Translations under genes and position numbers: made by a program | Notes under the pieces: generated by a model | Seen by the model: the letters and a program-made list of their open reading frames with translations, nothing else | Databases searched by the model: none | What the model was told of the DNA's origin: nothing | Source: Tetranychus cinnabarinus | Taxonomy: Eukaryota > Arthropoda > Arachnida > Trombidiformes > Tetranychidae | DNA length: 64,000 bases | Assembly (NCBI GenBank): GCA_022266195.1 | Contig: WHVY01000001.1 | Coordinates: forward strand, 21,266,001-21,330,000 | Direction: 5' to 3' | Part shown: positions 1 through 13,093 of the stretch, one piece after another | Layout: each line of letters starts with the position of its first letter | Position numbering within the stretch: the first letter of the stretch is position 1

Positions 1-3000
1 ACAGTTTTGATTAATATTGAGCTAATAAATATTGTAATTGTCACGATGAAACCAAGACAGTGCACTTTGATTGAGCTAATCGAGGTGAAACTTTGATAAA
101 TGGAAAAGGTTAATAATATTTATTAGCTCAATATTATGGGTAACATAATAGTTTGAAGGTTCCCTCAAATAACATCAAGTATTACTATTATTGCTATTAT
201 GATGATAACTGGGAGTTAAACTGGGAAGGAAGAAAGATAATCTTATGGATAAATTGTTCATAAAAATATATTGGGGCGGAACGAAGCGGAAATAATAAAA
301 TGAAGTTCCACTCTCTCTTTCCTTCCATGAGAAACAATCTTCATCTTTATCCTTCATCTTCTGCCAATGGATTAAACTAAATCATCATCATTATCATTTT
401 CCTGTTGATTTTGTTTTTTTTTGCTGTTATTTAGCGCTTCTTACTGTTTTTCATTGCTTCTGTTTGGTATTTTCAATGAGATCGAATAAAAAAAAGGATG
501 AATAATATCAAATTTTTTCTTCTTCTCTCGATTGTCTTGCTGGTATTGTTATTAGTTTAACTGATTACGAGTTTGATTGTTATAAACATTGGAGGAAAAG
601 AGCAGCGAGAGTTGAACATTTATTAGCTGATTATAAGTCGAGATCCTGTTGAGATCAAATTTCCGTTTATCATGTAACAAAAATATGATAACCGTTATAA
701 ATTGGTGTAAATGTGATGAAGAGAGTGGATCAATCAAATGATGATCACATTTAATAGCTTGTTATTACATGTTTCAAATGCTTTGCGCTCTTTGGTTCCT
801 TCAGAGAGATCATCCAAAGTCATCATCCGTTATAAATCAGTTTCATTTTGTTTTCACTTTTCCTTACTATTAATGATTACAGTGGATGCAAATTAAATCC
901 CACTGTAAATGATACTGTAAAGGTTAATTGTTGATGACAAATTGCTTCAATCAAAAAATTTGCTACAAAATATCATATTAAATGAGTGAAACGAGCAAGG
1001 CTAAAGTAATCCGAATCAAATATGCTTTAGTCATTAAAAGGATCCTTTTGATGCTTCATTTTCTCAAATTTCACCAAATTTTTGTCGCACAATAATAATG
1101 CAAATAACCGAATCAATCATTAGTCAAAAAAGTGATTCTTTGACTAAAAATTGAATGTTAGCAATGTTGTCATCGACTTGAAACACTACAGTAAACATTT
1201 TTTTAAATTTTCAGCTTTTCTCTCAAAATGCAGAGCAACTTGTTAATAAATGAACCTTTTGATGATCAGTTGATTCGCATTCAAAATTCAACCGCAATTT
1301 ATGATGAATATTGAACTCTAATTTAATTAGAGCTTTTATTTTGAACCTTTGTTGATTTTATCAAAAGTGCATTACTGTTGATCTGTAGTAATGTAAAATA
1401 ATGTAAAATAATATTGAAAGATTTCTGAGCTTTTAATGGTAATTTGAAATAGGAAAATTAATTCAATAATTAGTTTTGTTTTGCTTTGCTCGTTTGTTTA
1501 ATTATTATAACTGCAAATTAAATGTTTTTTTTGTACTCAACAAATTAAGATTTGATTAAGGTAATTATGAAAATTGAGAAGGCAATTTTGTTGCTTTAGT
1601 TTTTCAACAGAGACAACAAAGGTTGACGTGTGATTGATCAATTGATTAAATTTAGACTTTTCATTAATTCATAGTTTTTGCTTTTTAATTTGATTAAAAA
1701 GATTCAGAAAGGTGAAATTTCTTAGCAAAAGAAGAGAAAAGAAGCAAAAAAAAAAGATTGAAATCAATCTAATGAAAGGAAAGACGCTCAACGACAAACT
1801 GAATTTAACTTGAAATTAATTGTACTGTAAAGGTGTTTCTTGTGATTTAACTTGATTGCAACTTGTAATGCTTACAACGGTAGACTGGTTATTGAAGGGC
1901 GAGATGAAAAAAAACATAACAATCAGTTGAACTATGAAGAGGACAAAAAATGTGGACGATTACAAATAAAGTTGTAAAGTGCCAAAAAAATTAAACTCAA
2001 TAGAGAGTCAATAATGATAATCATTATAGTCATGATCATCATCATTTAATGATTAGTTAACTAACAAAAATAGTATATTTAGTATGTTCACAGGTGGAAG
2101 GAGGAAGGAGAAGGAGGAGAGGAAAAAGGTAATTCATTGATCTATTCACTCGGTTGATTGTTGGCTCTACCTTTGCTGGTCCGTAACAATCAATGTGTGA
2201 ATCTTGGATTGACTTTGATTCTTGTTTTTGCCCTTTTTTGCTCCATCTTGTTACCTTTAATCATTTTCAAATGTAATTTATCATTAAAATAAATGACAAT
2301 GTTCATCTTGTTCAGAGTAAATACAAAACATTCGAATGTCCGTATTATTAACAATTGGAACGTCTTTTTTTCTCGTCTCTACAATTTGCTATTAACTAAG
2401 TGCTTTATATCACTATTAATGTTAAAAATGTTGTCAACCTATTAGATTGAGGATGGAGATTGACTTCATTTTTAGTCTTAAACAGGTTCACTTTACTTGG
2501 ATTGACAATGATGAGATCGGCTGGTATGTTTTTTGTCCTGCTGTTGCTGTTACTGATGTTGAACTTTTGCCATTCACATTAATTACTGATCCTGAACTGG
2601 GAAACTTTTATTATTATTATGTTTTTATTTACTATTAAACTGACTTCTTCTCATTAGATTTGGTTAGTTAATTCATTGAAAGGGAAATAAGAAAACTCTA
2701 TTGTTGATTTAGACTAAATTTACTTCATTTTTGATTCCATTTTCACTTTGTTTTTCCCTTTGTCCTTTCAATATTCAACTCAAGTTTCAGCTCACATTTC
2801 AACATTTAATTATATTGTCTAATTATTTCCAGATTGCTTCATCTTTTCTTTGTTTCTTCAGGTGAATAAGCTTAACCAGGTTACTCTAATGGAGACAAAA
2901 TTGACAAATATCAGTTAATTTGTTTATTTCTTATTTTAATTTTAGCATCAATTTTGTTCAAATATATATATAGATTTATTTATATGTATATATATATGTA

Positions 3001-3339
3001 TAGTTTTATCATGGTGTATTGATTTTCCTCCTTTATACTTAAGAAATAAAGGATTTTTTTTATAGAGAAGAGGAAGAGTGGTTATACCATGATAAAAGTA
3101 ATAATGGTAAAAATGATCTTAATGAGCGAAATGTAATCTATAAACACATAAGAATGTGGTGTCATCAATGGTTTATGGATGTAATTTTACACCATTTCTT
3201 GTTTCCTTCAAGATGAAACAGTGAAAATGACTGCTTTTAACGATAACTTTTGGTCCATCAACTCAAATTTTACAATCATCAAATTTTCTTAATCAATTTT
3301 CTTCCAAATACAGTCCATCAAGTGTTTTTTGTGAAAGCT
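1..3339. other. Gene-free AT-rich stretch downstream of virilizer
   Basis: I find no convincing exon on either strand. The few short open frames have low-complexity translations and no family resemblance. A purine-rich run (GGAG/GAAGG units) lies at about 2096-2130, and an irregular TA-rich microsatellite at about 2961-3000. The right-hand end probably holds the virilizer 3' UTR, because the virilizer stop codon on the minus strand is at 3340-3342. Confidence 0.6.
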
Positions 3340-6300
3340 TCAACGGTTGTTAGATGAGCGAATAGATCTTGAATCTCTGGAGTCACGAGAATCTCTTCGA
3401 TTGGTCAAGTTACTTTTAGTCCAATGTTGGGATGATGAAGAGGGCCCGGTAGAACCAGAACGGGCCAATCTAGCTCCGGGTGGTGAATAGTTGTCTTTAG
3501 AGTACCTTGTTAACGATCCTCGAGTCGAGTTTGAGGACACATTATTGCGTAGTGGAGATTGGTGTGAATGAGAGTGAGAGCTGGATAGTAATGCTCGACG
3601 GTTTGAATAAGACTCAATATTGTGATATGATGGTGATGATCGTGATTGAACTGATCCTGAGCCACCAAAAGAACGAGATGAATTATGCATTAGATTACTG
3701 TTTGCTCCACTACTTGTGTTGTTACTAGCATTTCCACTAGCAGAGCTATTACGTATCTTTATCGAATAGTCTAGTTTCATTCGTTTGTTTGATGTTTCAT
3801 ATGAATTACAATTTGTCCCAGATTTTTCCAAAGCTACAAAATCATCTACATGCATGGATGGAGGTCGACTTGTATTTGGTGGACGAGATCTAAATGGATC
3901 GTTTGCTCTTGACGAGTGCATCATTGACCCAGGACGACCAAATCCTCGATTTCTCATTGGAGCAACAAATGACTTTTTAACATTGCTGAATGACTTTGAC
4001 TCGCGAGATGGTAACAAGGAATCCATCCGTCTAACTGTTTGATTAACCGAGTTAACAGAGCTCAATGGTTTACTAGTTGAATTGGCAACATCACCTTCAC
4101 CCTCGTGAATTTGGCATAAGTTTTCCAGCGTTTTCTTCAAGTTAAAATCACTAGACAAATATTTTTGACACAACTCGATGAAGCTTATTCGCTTCTCTCC
4201 ATGAATAGCATCCTTGTTTTCAGTTTCATGCAAGAGATGAGAATTGGAATTCATTTCATTTACAATAACATTTTGATTGCTTTGAAGCTGATTATAAGGG
4301 TTATGGTGATGGTCATCGTCAAAAGTTGGCACTGAAAGCCAAAAGTTTGCATTCAACTTTTCTTGGTCTATGTTGGAAGTAACAATGAAAACCTCTCTTT
4401 TAGAAAATTGAAGTGGCAATGGCTCGATAACTGGTAACTCTATGTTAGTTAGTGTATCTCCACTGGGCTCATCAGTAGGAGAAGACAAAAGACTCAATAA
4501 GCTTTTAATAATATTTTTCGCCCCATTAATGTCATTTTCACCCATCAAATCTAAACTTTCAATATATTCCTTCAAGATGAGCAGCGGATGAAGATTGTTC
4601 ACTTTAGTGACTTCGGTTGTTTCACTGTTTGAATCCTTATCGTTTTCAACTTCACACTTTTTCTCTGAAATATCTGCCATGGAATCACTTTCTTGATTAT
4701 TTTGGTCTTTACTTTCGCCATTTGGTTCTTTCACTGGCTCTTGAGTGTCTGAGTTTATTTTTTGTTCATCATTTGACACAACTAATGGTGAGGATAATGG
4801 CGGTGTTGATATTTTTCTGTCAACTAAATCATCAGTCACCTTAGATTCCCAAGCAAATAACGAGACTATTTCCTTGTAACTTAGTTTGGCTGTTCGATGG
4901 CCATTTTCAAGAATAAAAGCCTTAATGAAATCAACAAATCCATTAATAACTTGAATGAGATCACTTTGTTTACATCGCATCTTGATTGAATCACTAATTT
5001 TGACCAATAATGTGTTGAGTATTGTCTGAGCTTCTTCAAAAATGCTTTGTTTCAAAGGAATGAAACCGAAATCATGAGAGCACAACAGGGATAACACCTT
5101 GAGCACAGGCAAGCAAAAGTTGAGATTAGTTGGTGTGCCTTCAGTTGATATTGATGATATCGAGGAATTTTCGGAGGATTGAGTAATCAATGCGGCTGTC
5201 GATTTTAGTGAATTCTTAAGAAATCGTAACAATGTTAAGCTGATCAGTTTTAATGATTCTCTTGGAGGCAATGAATTAGAGAGCTAAATAGAGAAAAATA
5301 GAAAAAGAAAGATATTAAATATTGATAGATATCTAAATAGATCTAGTTAAATATTTATAACTTACAATTTGAAGGCTAGAAGTTGGTACGCGGGAATTGA
5401 GATAAATGTCTGAGTCACAAAGAGACTGAAGGAAAGCAAATATCAGAAGGTTGATTTGAATCTCAACTGGTTTTGATACATCCTCTCGAATTAGTTTCAA
5501 TAATTTGCTGACAATGGTGAAATATTTTTCATCCAATTTACCTCCAATGTGCATGGTGTGAATGAAAGCCATTTTAAATGGAGGATGAGAGGAAAGATAT
5601 GAAAGTAAATCAAGCACATGCAGCAATGATATCGATAATTTAGAGTTGCGTTCAGTGGGCAATGAGTCAAGTACTGCTTCCAACACTGATCTAACTATCA
5701 TGGTGGATGCTGGCGATGAAAGATCAGAAATTTGTATACAAACTCGTCGCAAAAGTTGTTGAATAATTGGTGATGAGCTAATGACAAAATTTGATATAAG
5801 CTTTTCCAATTCACTAGAGAGACCCAATAAATGTGCGCTCCAAAGTTTACGAATATTGATCATTTTGTTTACTTCTTCTTCAGTAAGAGGTGAAACTGTT
5901 TGGAAGGACAGAGGAAGAGGTAACAGCTCTGAAAGGAGACTCAGTCCATGGACAAAGGTCATTGGCAATGAAAAAGTATATTGCAAAACTTCACTGATCA
6001 TTTTGGTCCAAACACCTTTAGCCAATGCTTCAGGATCCAATTCAGAGGATGTTAAAGATAGTTGAGTGTAAAACATAAGGATATCAACAATATCTCTGAT
6101 GGTTTCTCGAGAGGTTGAATAGGCAAATGATGATCGTGGAAACATGTACATAAGTGAGTAAACTTTTAACATCACAGGTATGGGTGTTGCATCGCGAAAA
6201 TCTTTCCCTCGAGCTTTGATTAACACTCTCAGCATTTCTTTAACCAATTTAACAGCAAGTTTGACAAATCCCATCACAATAGAACCTTGATCTCCAACAA

Positions 6301-9300
6301 GAGCGAAACTCTGATGAGATGGACGCAGATAAGTTTCAGAAAGTTTCTTTAATAATGTTAGTATTGATGATAAACCATCCTGACTATAGACTTGAATAAT
6401 GGCATAGTAGTATTTTAACTCGATGACTGGTTCCTTTTCGAGTAAATGATAAGTTTGCTCTGGTGGTATACATAATTTGTAGAGGATCCTTAGGATTGTT
6501 ATTAGTTGAGGTTGGAGCTTGAAAATTTCAGTATCTTTTAACTTGGACGCTCCACCGGCATAGTTTTTGACAATTGTCATGAGCTCTTTGAAAGTCTCTT
6601 CTGAGTAACTAAAATTTTTCACTAATTGAAAGGGTTTGAGCCAATCGGATAAAGATGAAACTTTTGATGATTGACTGTTTTTAGCGATGACCAAAAGATT
6701 ATTTTCAAAATTTTTGAGAATATGTAAGATATTGTGCTCACCGAATTGCACCATTGAAAGACATAATTTAACAGAATACTCAGATAAAACTGATCTATAC
6801 AATACATGGTCCATTTGATCGTCATTAACAGGAGAAAGAAAGGGAAGTAAAGCTGCTTTAAAATTGTTTGAAGATGAAAGAGCTTTGATAACACATTCTC
6901 TTCCAATAGGAGAGCAAATGAGACCATGAAAACTACGAAATATCGTGCAAACTTCTGTATCTGCATCACAATCCGTCATGTCAAAAGACTCGCTCTTTAA
7001 TCGAGCAATCAGGGAATCAATTAATGAGTATGATTGAAGCAGATAGCTAAGTCGATCACCAACATAGTAATTTTGATTATAAACATCGTTGTTAGCATGA
7101 ACTAGTAGTGAAGTTAGTTCATTTGTCTTTGGACAGCAGCAAGCAGATAGAAGAAAGCGCGGGAAACTTTCCTCTGAAATCATTAAATAAATTAGTTGAT
7201 GTATTTCCAGGGCTAGTGATTCAGAATCAGAACTTTTCAATAGAGTAACTAAATTATCCAAGAATTTATGATGCTTAAACCAATTATAAATGGCCAAGAA
7301 ACAATCACATTTAGGCTCTTTGATCTCAAAGAAGCAAGTCACTGGTAAACAACGAATTTTTTGAGTCAACAATTTACACGCTGAAACGAAAGTTGAACCA
7401 ATTTCACGGAGGTACGTTGAAATTGTGAGAACATTAATGTTGGGATTATTAACTACTGTCCTAAATGATTCCAACAAATTGTAAAAATGCATCTTGTTAA
7501 ACAAAGCTTCTAAAGCTATTGCAATTCTTGATGGAGGCTTATTGGCTAAAAGTAACAGCAAATGTTGGTAGCACGTGAGACTTTCGGCAATTTCATCAGT
7601 TGGTAAACTATTGAAAACATATTTATCATTCAAAATATGTTCAATTCCAGTCACAGAGTCACAGAAAGCATCGAATGTCCTGAGGATCAATAACTTCAAT
7701 GGTAGTGACATATGAGGTTTATGGTATAGGTCCATTAATGTAAGAGGAATCTTGAGCTCAATTAATTTTTTGACAATTGATTCATCAGTATTAGTCAAAG
7801 CTATGCAAAGTTTAATACCAGCTTTCAAATGTCGCACTTTGTAAGGAATAGTTGTTTGTTTAACGGCGAGATCAAAATCAAGACCATCCTTTAACCAAAC
7901 CAGAACGATGTCAAGAACATTTTGCTCTTCAAGAGGAATAAGTTCAATATCTTTGGCAATTTGTTCCATAGTTTCCACCCAAATAGAAGATCTTCCATCA
8001 ATTTCATTCAATTGAGATAGTAATAGAGTTCTCTTATTTTCATTAAAATTCATTTGGCTGTTTCTGAGATATTGATAATTTGTTTGTGCTGGATCACGAA
8101 GCATACGAAGAGGAGGGAACTCGCAATTGAAAGGGTCAAAAGTTAAATTAAAGGGATTGTCACTTAGATCATAACCGGAATAATGAGATAGACGGTCGCC
8201 TTCTTCTATGTTTCCTTCCTCAAAGTATTCCTCTTCACTTGAAATTGATTCAAAAGGTTCGGGTTCTTGGCTTTCACTTGGCTGATGATGATTAGGTGAG
8301 TGAATGAAATAATTATCATTTTTACTACTGTTGATAGAGCTTATGTTGTTATTTGGATGACTCTCGTCGTCTCCAGATTCCATATCATCTAAATTTTCGT
8401 CTTCAGATATACTTTCAGCCCAGTCAGAAAGCGAATGCTCAGGAGAAATTTCCTCAAGAAGATCTGTACTCACTGGTAATATTAGACCAGAATCACTTTC
8501 GATTTCTATTCGTTTGTTTTTCGCAAGTGGTGAGCAAGATCGAGATGATGATCGTGTATGTCTTTGTCTTTTCTTGTTGAATTTAGAAGCAGATGGTAAT
8601 TCTGGTGGAGTTTTAGCTGGTGATGTGATTTTAGTTGGAGAATGGGCTTTACGATACTTGGATGAAAGAGGAGATGGAGGTGAAGATGGACGAGAAGCAT
8701 TGTGCTGATTTTTGTACCAAGGAGATGGTGATCTTGATTGAATGTATCTAGGAGATCTTGGGGAGTGATTAGAATGAGTTGAAGGAGCTGTTCGACCACG
8801 ATTGTATGGACTTCTCGATGAAATTGACTTTGCATGATCCATAATAGGAGAACGAGGATTGTGTAAAATGGTTTCAGATTTTAAGCTGATATCACTTTGA
8901 GGACTCATTGGACTCTTGAGACTTTGTGGACTACGAACAGGTGATAGTGTAGGTGGCGAGTTTGAGATTAACTGTCTAGAACATGGACTTAACTTTAGTC
9001 GTTGTCGTGGAACGAGATTTTCATCTCTATTATTTACACTGGTTGAATTTATTTCCACACTCCTTAACTCAGATGCAGAATCTTTAGTTCTTTCACTATA
9101 ATACTTATTATTATTGTTATTAGTGTTAGATTTTGAATCACTAGATGATCGTAGAACTGTTGCTTGTTGATTTTCAATAACAGCTGGATTCAATCTTTCA
9201 GAAATCAGATTGCTTTCTTTGCCTAAGTCAGGGGAATTTTCAGCATATTTTTTGTCACTAAAAGGAAATTCTTCACGGTCAGTATCAACATTTGGTTGAT

Positions 9301-10542
9301 TGTCTGAAATTAGGGCTAAAGGATCAGTCACAGGTGTAGTTGCTTGCGTTTCCTCCTTGATAATGATGTCCTTAACATTTGTTTGAACCCCAAAAATAGC
9401 GAGAGTTAAAGTGCGATAAGACCCTTTAATTAAAAGACCGTCTGTTGGTTTACGTTCTTCAGGTACAAATTGGATGTTTATATTTTGTTTATAATCGAAC
9501 CTGGAAAAAGATCAATATTGAATTAATGAATTCTACATTAAGGAAAATCAGACGACAAAAAAATATTTACCGGCCAAAGTCTGAGAAGGTGCAGAGAGTA
9601 GGTTTGGTGAAATCATTAATGTAGAAAGTAACATTAAATGACGATGGATTTGTAGCTCTGTAAATAAAAAGATGGAATGTTCAATTAATTTAATGATAAT
9701 AAAATTGATATCTGTTAATTAGAAAGTGGTGTAATTCAAAGGAAATGATCAAGTCTCGAGATTAAAAGCTTATTAATAAAAAAATTAATAGTCAGGAAGC
9801 GTGGGAAAGGTAAGAGTCAAGTAACGTTCTGGAAAAGGCTTGTTGATCATTTAAGGCTAGTCTGTTACCAACAAAAATAAGCGAAAACAGACAGTTAAGT
9901 TTAAATGAAAATAATAAAACCCTTCTATAACACTGTTATGAAAATGTTGATTTTTCAATATAGATTTTAATTACCCAAGTCTAACTCCGCCGGGAAAATC
10001 AGCCTCTACTCGAGCTCCAAGAGGTATTATTCGTATTTCATCAATAATGATTGGACTTGCAAATTGAACCAAATCTAGATTGGATTCCTATAAAAAAGAA
10101 CAAGTTTGTAAAGTATTAATTTCAGTTGTGTAAATGAAATAAAAACATGAAAAAGGGCAAAATAAAATACAGTGAGTGTGTGTCTAATGAAAACTAAACA
10201 CATGAAGGCAGCAAAGCATATGAATAAGATGAACAAATTTCATTTCACTCTGATAAATGAGAGTGAGAGAGAGATAAGAGTAAAATAGTTGAAAAACATA
10301 AAGCCAGCAATGTACAAACATCATTATTGACTGTCAATTCAACATGATTAGCTGGTGATGAAAAAAAATTTAATGGGTAAAAACATACACAATGATTGTG
10401 AAAGAAAGAGACATAGGAAAGGGAAAAAGAGAGGTAATGAAGGAATTGAATAGAATCCTCAACAAACCTGATCGCTTTCATGAGCAAAGGTATCAAAGAA
10501 GAGTAATTCAGTCGAGATTTCACATTTCCCATCTAGATCCAT
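3340..10542 (-). CDS. vir: Virilizer (VIRMA), m6A methyltransferase complex scaffold
   Basis: Five coding exons read on the minus strand: 10542-10468, 10087-9975, 9657-9571, 9500-5366 and 5283-3340, all with GT-AG introns in phase, giving 2,117 residues (human VIRMA is about 1,800). The N-terminus (TELLFFDTFAHES, then DEIRIIPLGARVEADFPGG) matches the conserved VIRMA start, which the first three short exons encode. A Ser/Pro/Arg-rich and acidic segment spans about residues 180-530. From about 555 a helical-repeat core follows, including KVRHLKAGIKLC, close to the family's NVRQLKAGTKLV. Near residue 1,930 the C-terminus carries NTSRPPSMHVDDFVALE, a hallmark of the family. In animals virilizer scaffolds the nuclear m6A writer (METTL3/METTL14, WTAP) and is needed for sex-specific splicing in flies. 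The long ORF alone would miss the N-terminus; the true start is the ATG at 10542. It faces panB head-to-head across 765 bp. Confidence 0.95.
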
Positions 10543-11307
10543 GGTTAGTGTAAATAAATAGATCACCTAAATTAAATTCATTAATATTTAAACATTTTTA
10601 ATCTTCAAAATGTGACTTCAATTAGTCTTTCACTGGCACAACCACAGGGTTCAACCCAATGTTTTCTTTTCTTCATCAACTAATCGTAATTACTATAAGG
10701 TCCCTGAAAAATTTCAAATTTTTCTTCTTACAAATTGTTGCTAAATTAACTTTCGTTTCAAATGTGATCAATTAATGCATGTTCATGAAATTTAATCCCA
10801 ATCTCAATTTAACACATCAAACCATCAAACTAAATTATCTCGATCAACCTACTTAAACTCGTTCTGTATTTACCATTTGAATTGGAAACATCAATTTATT
10901 TAAACCAGTAAAAAAATATTGCCAACGTTGATTTTTGCAAAGAATTGCCTGTTTCCTTGAATTCAAGTCTATCTATTCAATTTATTGATTTTAAAATTTA
11001 TGAGTCAAGTTTGATCATCTAGATAATTAAGGAGAAAATTCATCATTAGGTAAGTTATTCTATCATTGGATAAAAAATTGAGATTCGATTGATTGTATCG
11101 ATAGCAACCTTAATTTTTTCATTGTTTAAACTTTCCCATATGTGCAATATTGATTATAACACAACTAGGAAATATCTACTTCATGAAAATAGTAATTTAA
11201 GATATCCAATTGTCTGGACTCGTCCGATTCACATCTTAAATCATCAGTTGAAGAAAAGATATTGTTGATAAAACTTGAAATAGTTTTGTTGATTTTTTTG
11301 TGAATTC
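10543..11307. promoter_or_regulatory. Head-to-head intergenic region between virilizer and panB
   Basis: This 765-bp AT-rich gap separates the virilizer start (minus) from the panB start (plus), so both promoters must lie here or in unseen 5' UTR introns. I could not pick out a clear TATA box or initiator, and there is no coding potential. Confidence 0.5.
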
Positions 11308-12385
11308 ATGTTACGAAAATTGTATTTTCCGCTTTTTAACGGAAAATCATTTGCCCATTCATATGTAAGTCCGATCATTAATCGTCTTGTTTCAAATTTA
11401 TTGAAAATTTACCTTAATCTTATTCATTTTTATAATTTTACTTTTTTAGATCAAAAATGGCCAACTCTTAAAACCCACTGTTACACCAAGTTTACATAGA
11501 TTGTCATCGAATGATAGCAAGAGCAGTTCTAATAAGAGTAACCTCGATGTGCCAAAAAAAGCCGTTGTTGGCTATGCAGTTAGCGATGCTGCTATTGGTA
11601 GGAAAAAGGTGCGAACAATTGATATTGTGTCAATGAAGGAGAAAGGCAAACGAATAAAATGTTTAACTTGTTATGATTACACGTTTGCTTCAATTTTGGA
11701 AAGAACCAATGTCGATATTGTTCTGGTCGGTGATTCAGCTGGTCACGTTATGCAAGGAAAATCAAATACTCTATCAGTAACGTTGGATCATATTAAATAT
11801 CATGTTGAGTGTGTTGCTGGGGCAATCAAACGTCCGCTTTTGGTAGCAGATATGCCTTTCATGAGTTTTGGACCCAGTCTAGAGGTATCTTGCGCTAATG
11901 TGGCCACTTTGGTAGCAGCTGGAGCCGAAGCTGTCAAAATTGAAGGTGCTTCCGAAGTTTTATGTAAACAAATTGAATTCTTGGTGGCATCAGGAGTACC
12001 AGTAATGGGTCATATTGGATTGCAACCACAAGCTGTTCATTCTTATGGTGGTTTCAGAATTCAGGGTAAAAATGAGAAAGCACTAAACCGTTTATTACAA
12101 CAAGCTAAAGATCTGGAAAATGCTGGCTGCTTCGCTATGGTAATTGAATTAACCGAACCTTCTGTGGCTGCACAGATTACCAAATCTGTGAAGATACCAA
12201 CAATTAGCATTGGTGCCGGTAATAGCTGCGATGGTAATATCCTGGTTATTCAAGATATGCTGGGAATGAATATCGGTTTTAAGCCAAAATTTTTGAAAAC
12301 CTTTGCTAATTTAGAGGAAGATATCAGAAACGCTGTTAATCGTTACTGTGAAGAAGTCGATAATGGAACCAGTGAACCAATTTAA
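11308..12385 (+). CDS. panB: Ketopantoate hydroxymethyltransferase (PanB), horizontally acquired
   Basis: Two exons, 11308-11364 and 11450-12385, with an 85-nt GTAAGT...TTTTTTAG intron, encode 330 residues. The catalytic domain starts near residue 70 and follows bacterial PanB throughout: YDYTFAS, VGDSAGHVMQG (Asp114), ADMPFMSFG (Asp153), VKIEG (Lys182, Glu184), GHIGLQPQ, YGGFRIQGK, the catalytic Glu252 in VIELTEPS, and IGAGNSCDGNILV. The enzyme converts 2-oxoisovalerate plus 5,10-methylene-tetrahydrofolate to ketopantoate, the first committed step to pantothenate; animals normally lack it. Bacterial PanB has about 264 residues, so roughly 66 are added at the N-terminus. The first 40 of these are rich in Lys, Arg, Ser and aromatic residues with no acidic residue, like a mitochondrial presequence. 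The intron, the extension and the flanking animal genes argue for a domesticated transferred gene, not contamination. A possible AATAAA signal lies at 12618-12623. Pantothenate genes of bacterial origin are known from spider mites. Confidence 0.95.
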
Positions 12386-13093
12386 TTGTTGAGATATGAA
12401 GCTTAAATGGTATTTATCAGTGTTAATTTAATCAATATTTACAAAATAGTATTACCTGTTTGAATATTATTAACTTTAATGTTGTTACTTAAAATATCGA
12501 TACTATTGACAACAGTATTGAGTAAAAACTATCATACTTATTAGGGAACCCATGGAAAAGTTCACACTTTTCTTGCTTAAATTAAAATTAACTTGCACAA
12601 TTATGTGTAAACTTATCAATAAATATTTTTTAATTGTTTAGAAGATTTGAAACAATACCTAACATTTTCTCACGCTATTCCAGCTGGCAAAAATTTGTAC
12701 ACATTTTATAATCGTTAATATTTAACAAGAGCAATAACAACATTAATATTTTTGTTCAGCTTGATACATTGTCAATAATTGTATTAAAAAGCAACAGTTT
12801 TAGATTTTTCGTTTTACTCTCAACGGTTTTCATATGTGTAAGTCGGTACTTTTCTCAAGAATATTGATGCTTTCAAATGTTTTGTTATACATAAAATCAA
12901 ATCGGAATATTTGATCACTATTAGCTTTAGTAATAAGCTAAAGGAAGACGTAATTAATGTGAGCTTCACAATAATAGAGGTCTCCAAAAGACAATGAGAC
13001 AAAAATGATAAATAAACTAAACATATGATTACATGACATTCCTGGTTCTCGTGGTTAAACATGTTGATATCTTTTTATCACCATCTTGTTGGT
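12386..13093. other. Convergent 3' region between panB and ABAT
   Basis: AT-rich, with no gene. Positions 12386 to about 12655 are homologous to 15268 to about 15563 downstream of the panB fragment, so this 3' flank was copied along with the coding end. It holds the presumed panB poly(A) signal at 12618-12623; the copy has AATGAT at the matching place. The 80-codon minus-strand frame at 12820-13062 shows no family resemblance. Confidence 0.5.

Noticed and set aside
2447..2638. 63-codon plus-strand frame
   Set aside because: No splice context or similarity, and it ends in a Tyr-rich low-complexity run.
11308..12385. panB as bacterial contamination of the assembly
   Set aside because: It has a canonical intron and an added N-terminal exon, and it sits between animal genes with a duplicated 3' flank nearby.
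12820..13062. 80-codon minus-strand frame in the panB/ABAT gap
   Set aside because: Lies in convergent 3' flanks, with low-complexity hydrophobic composition and no recognisable motif.
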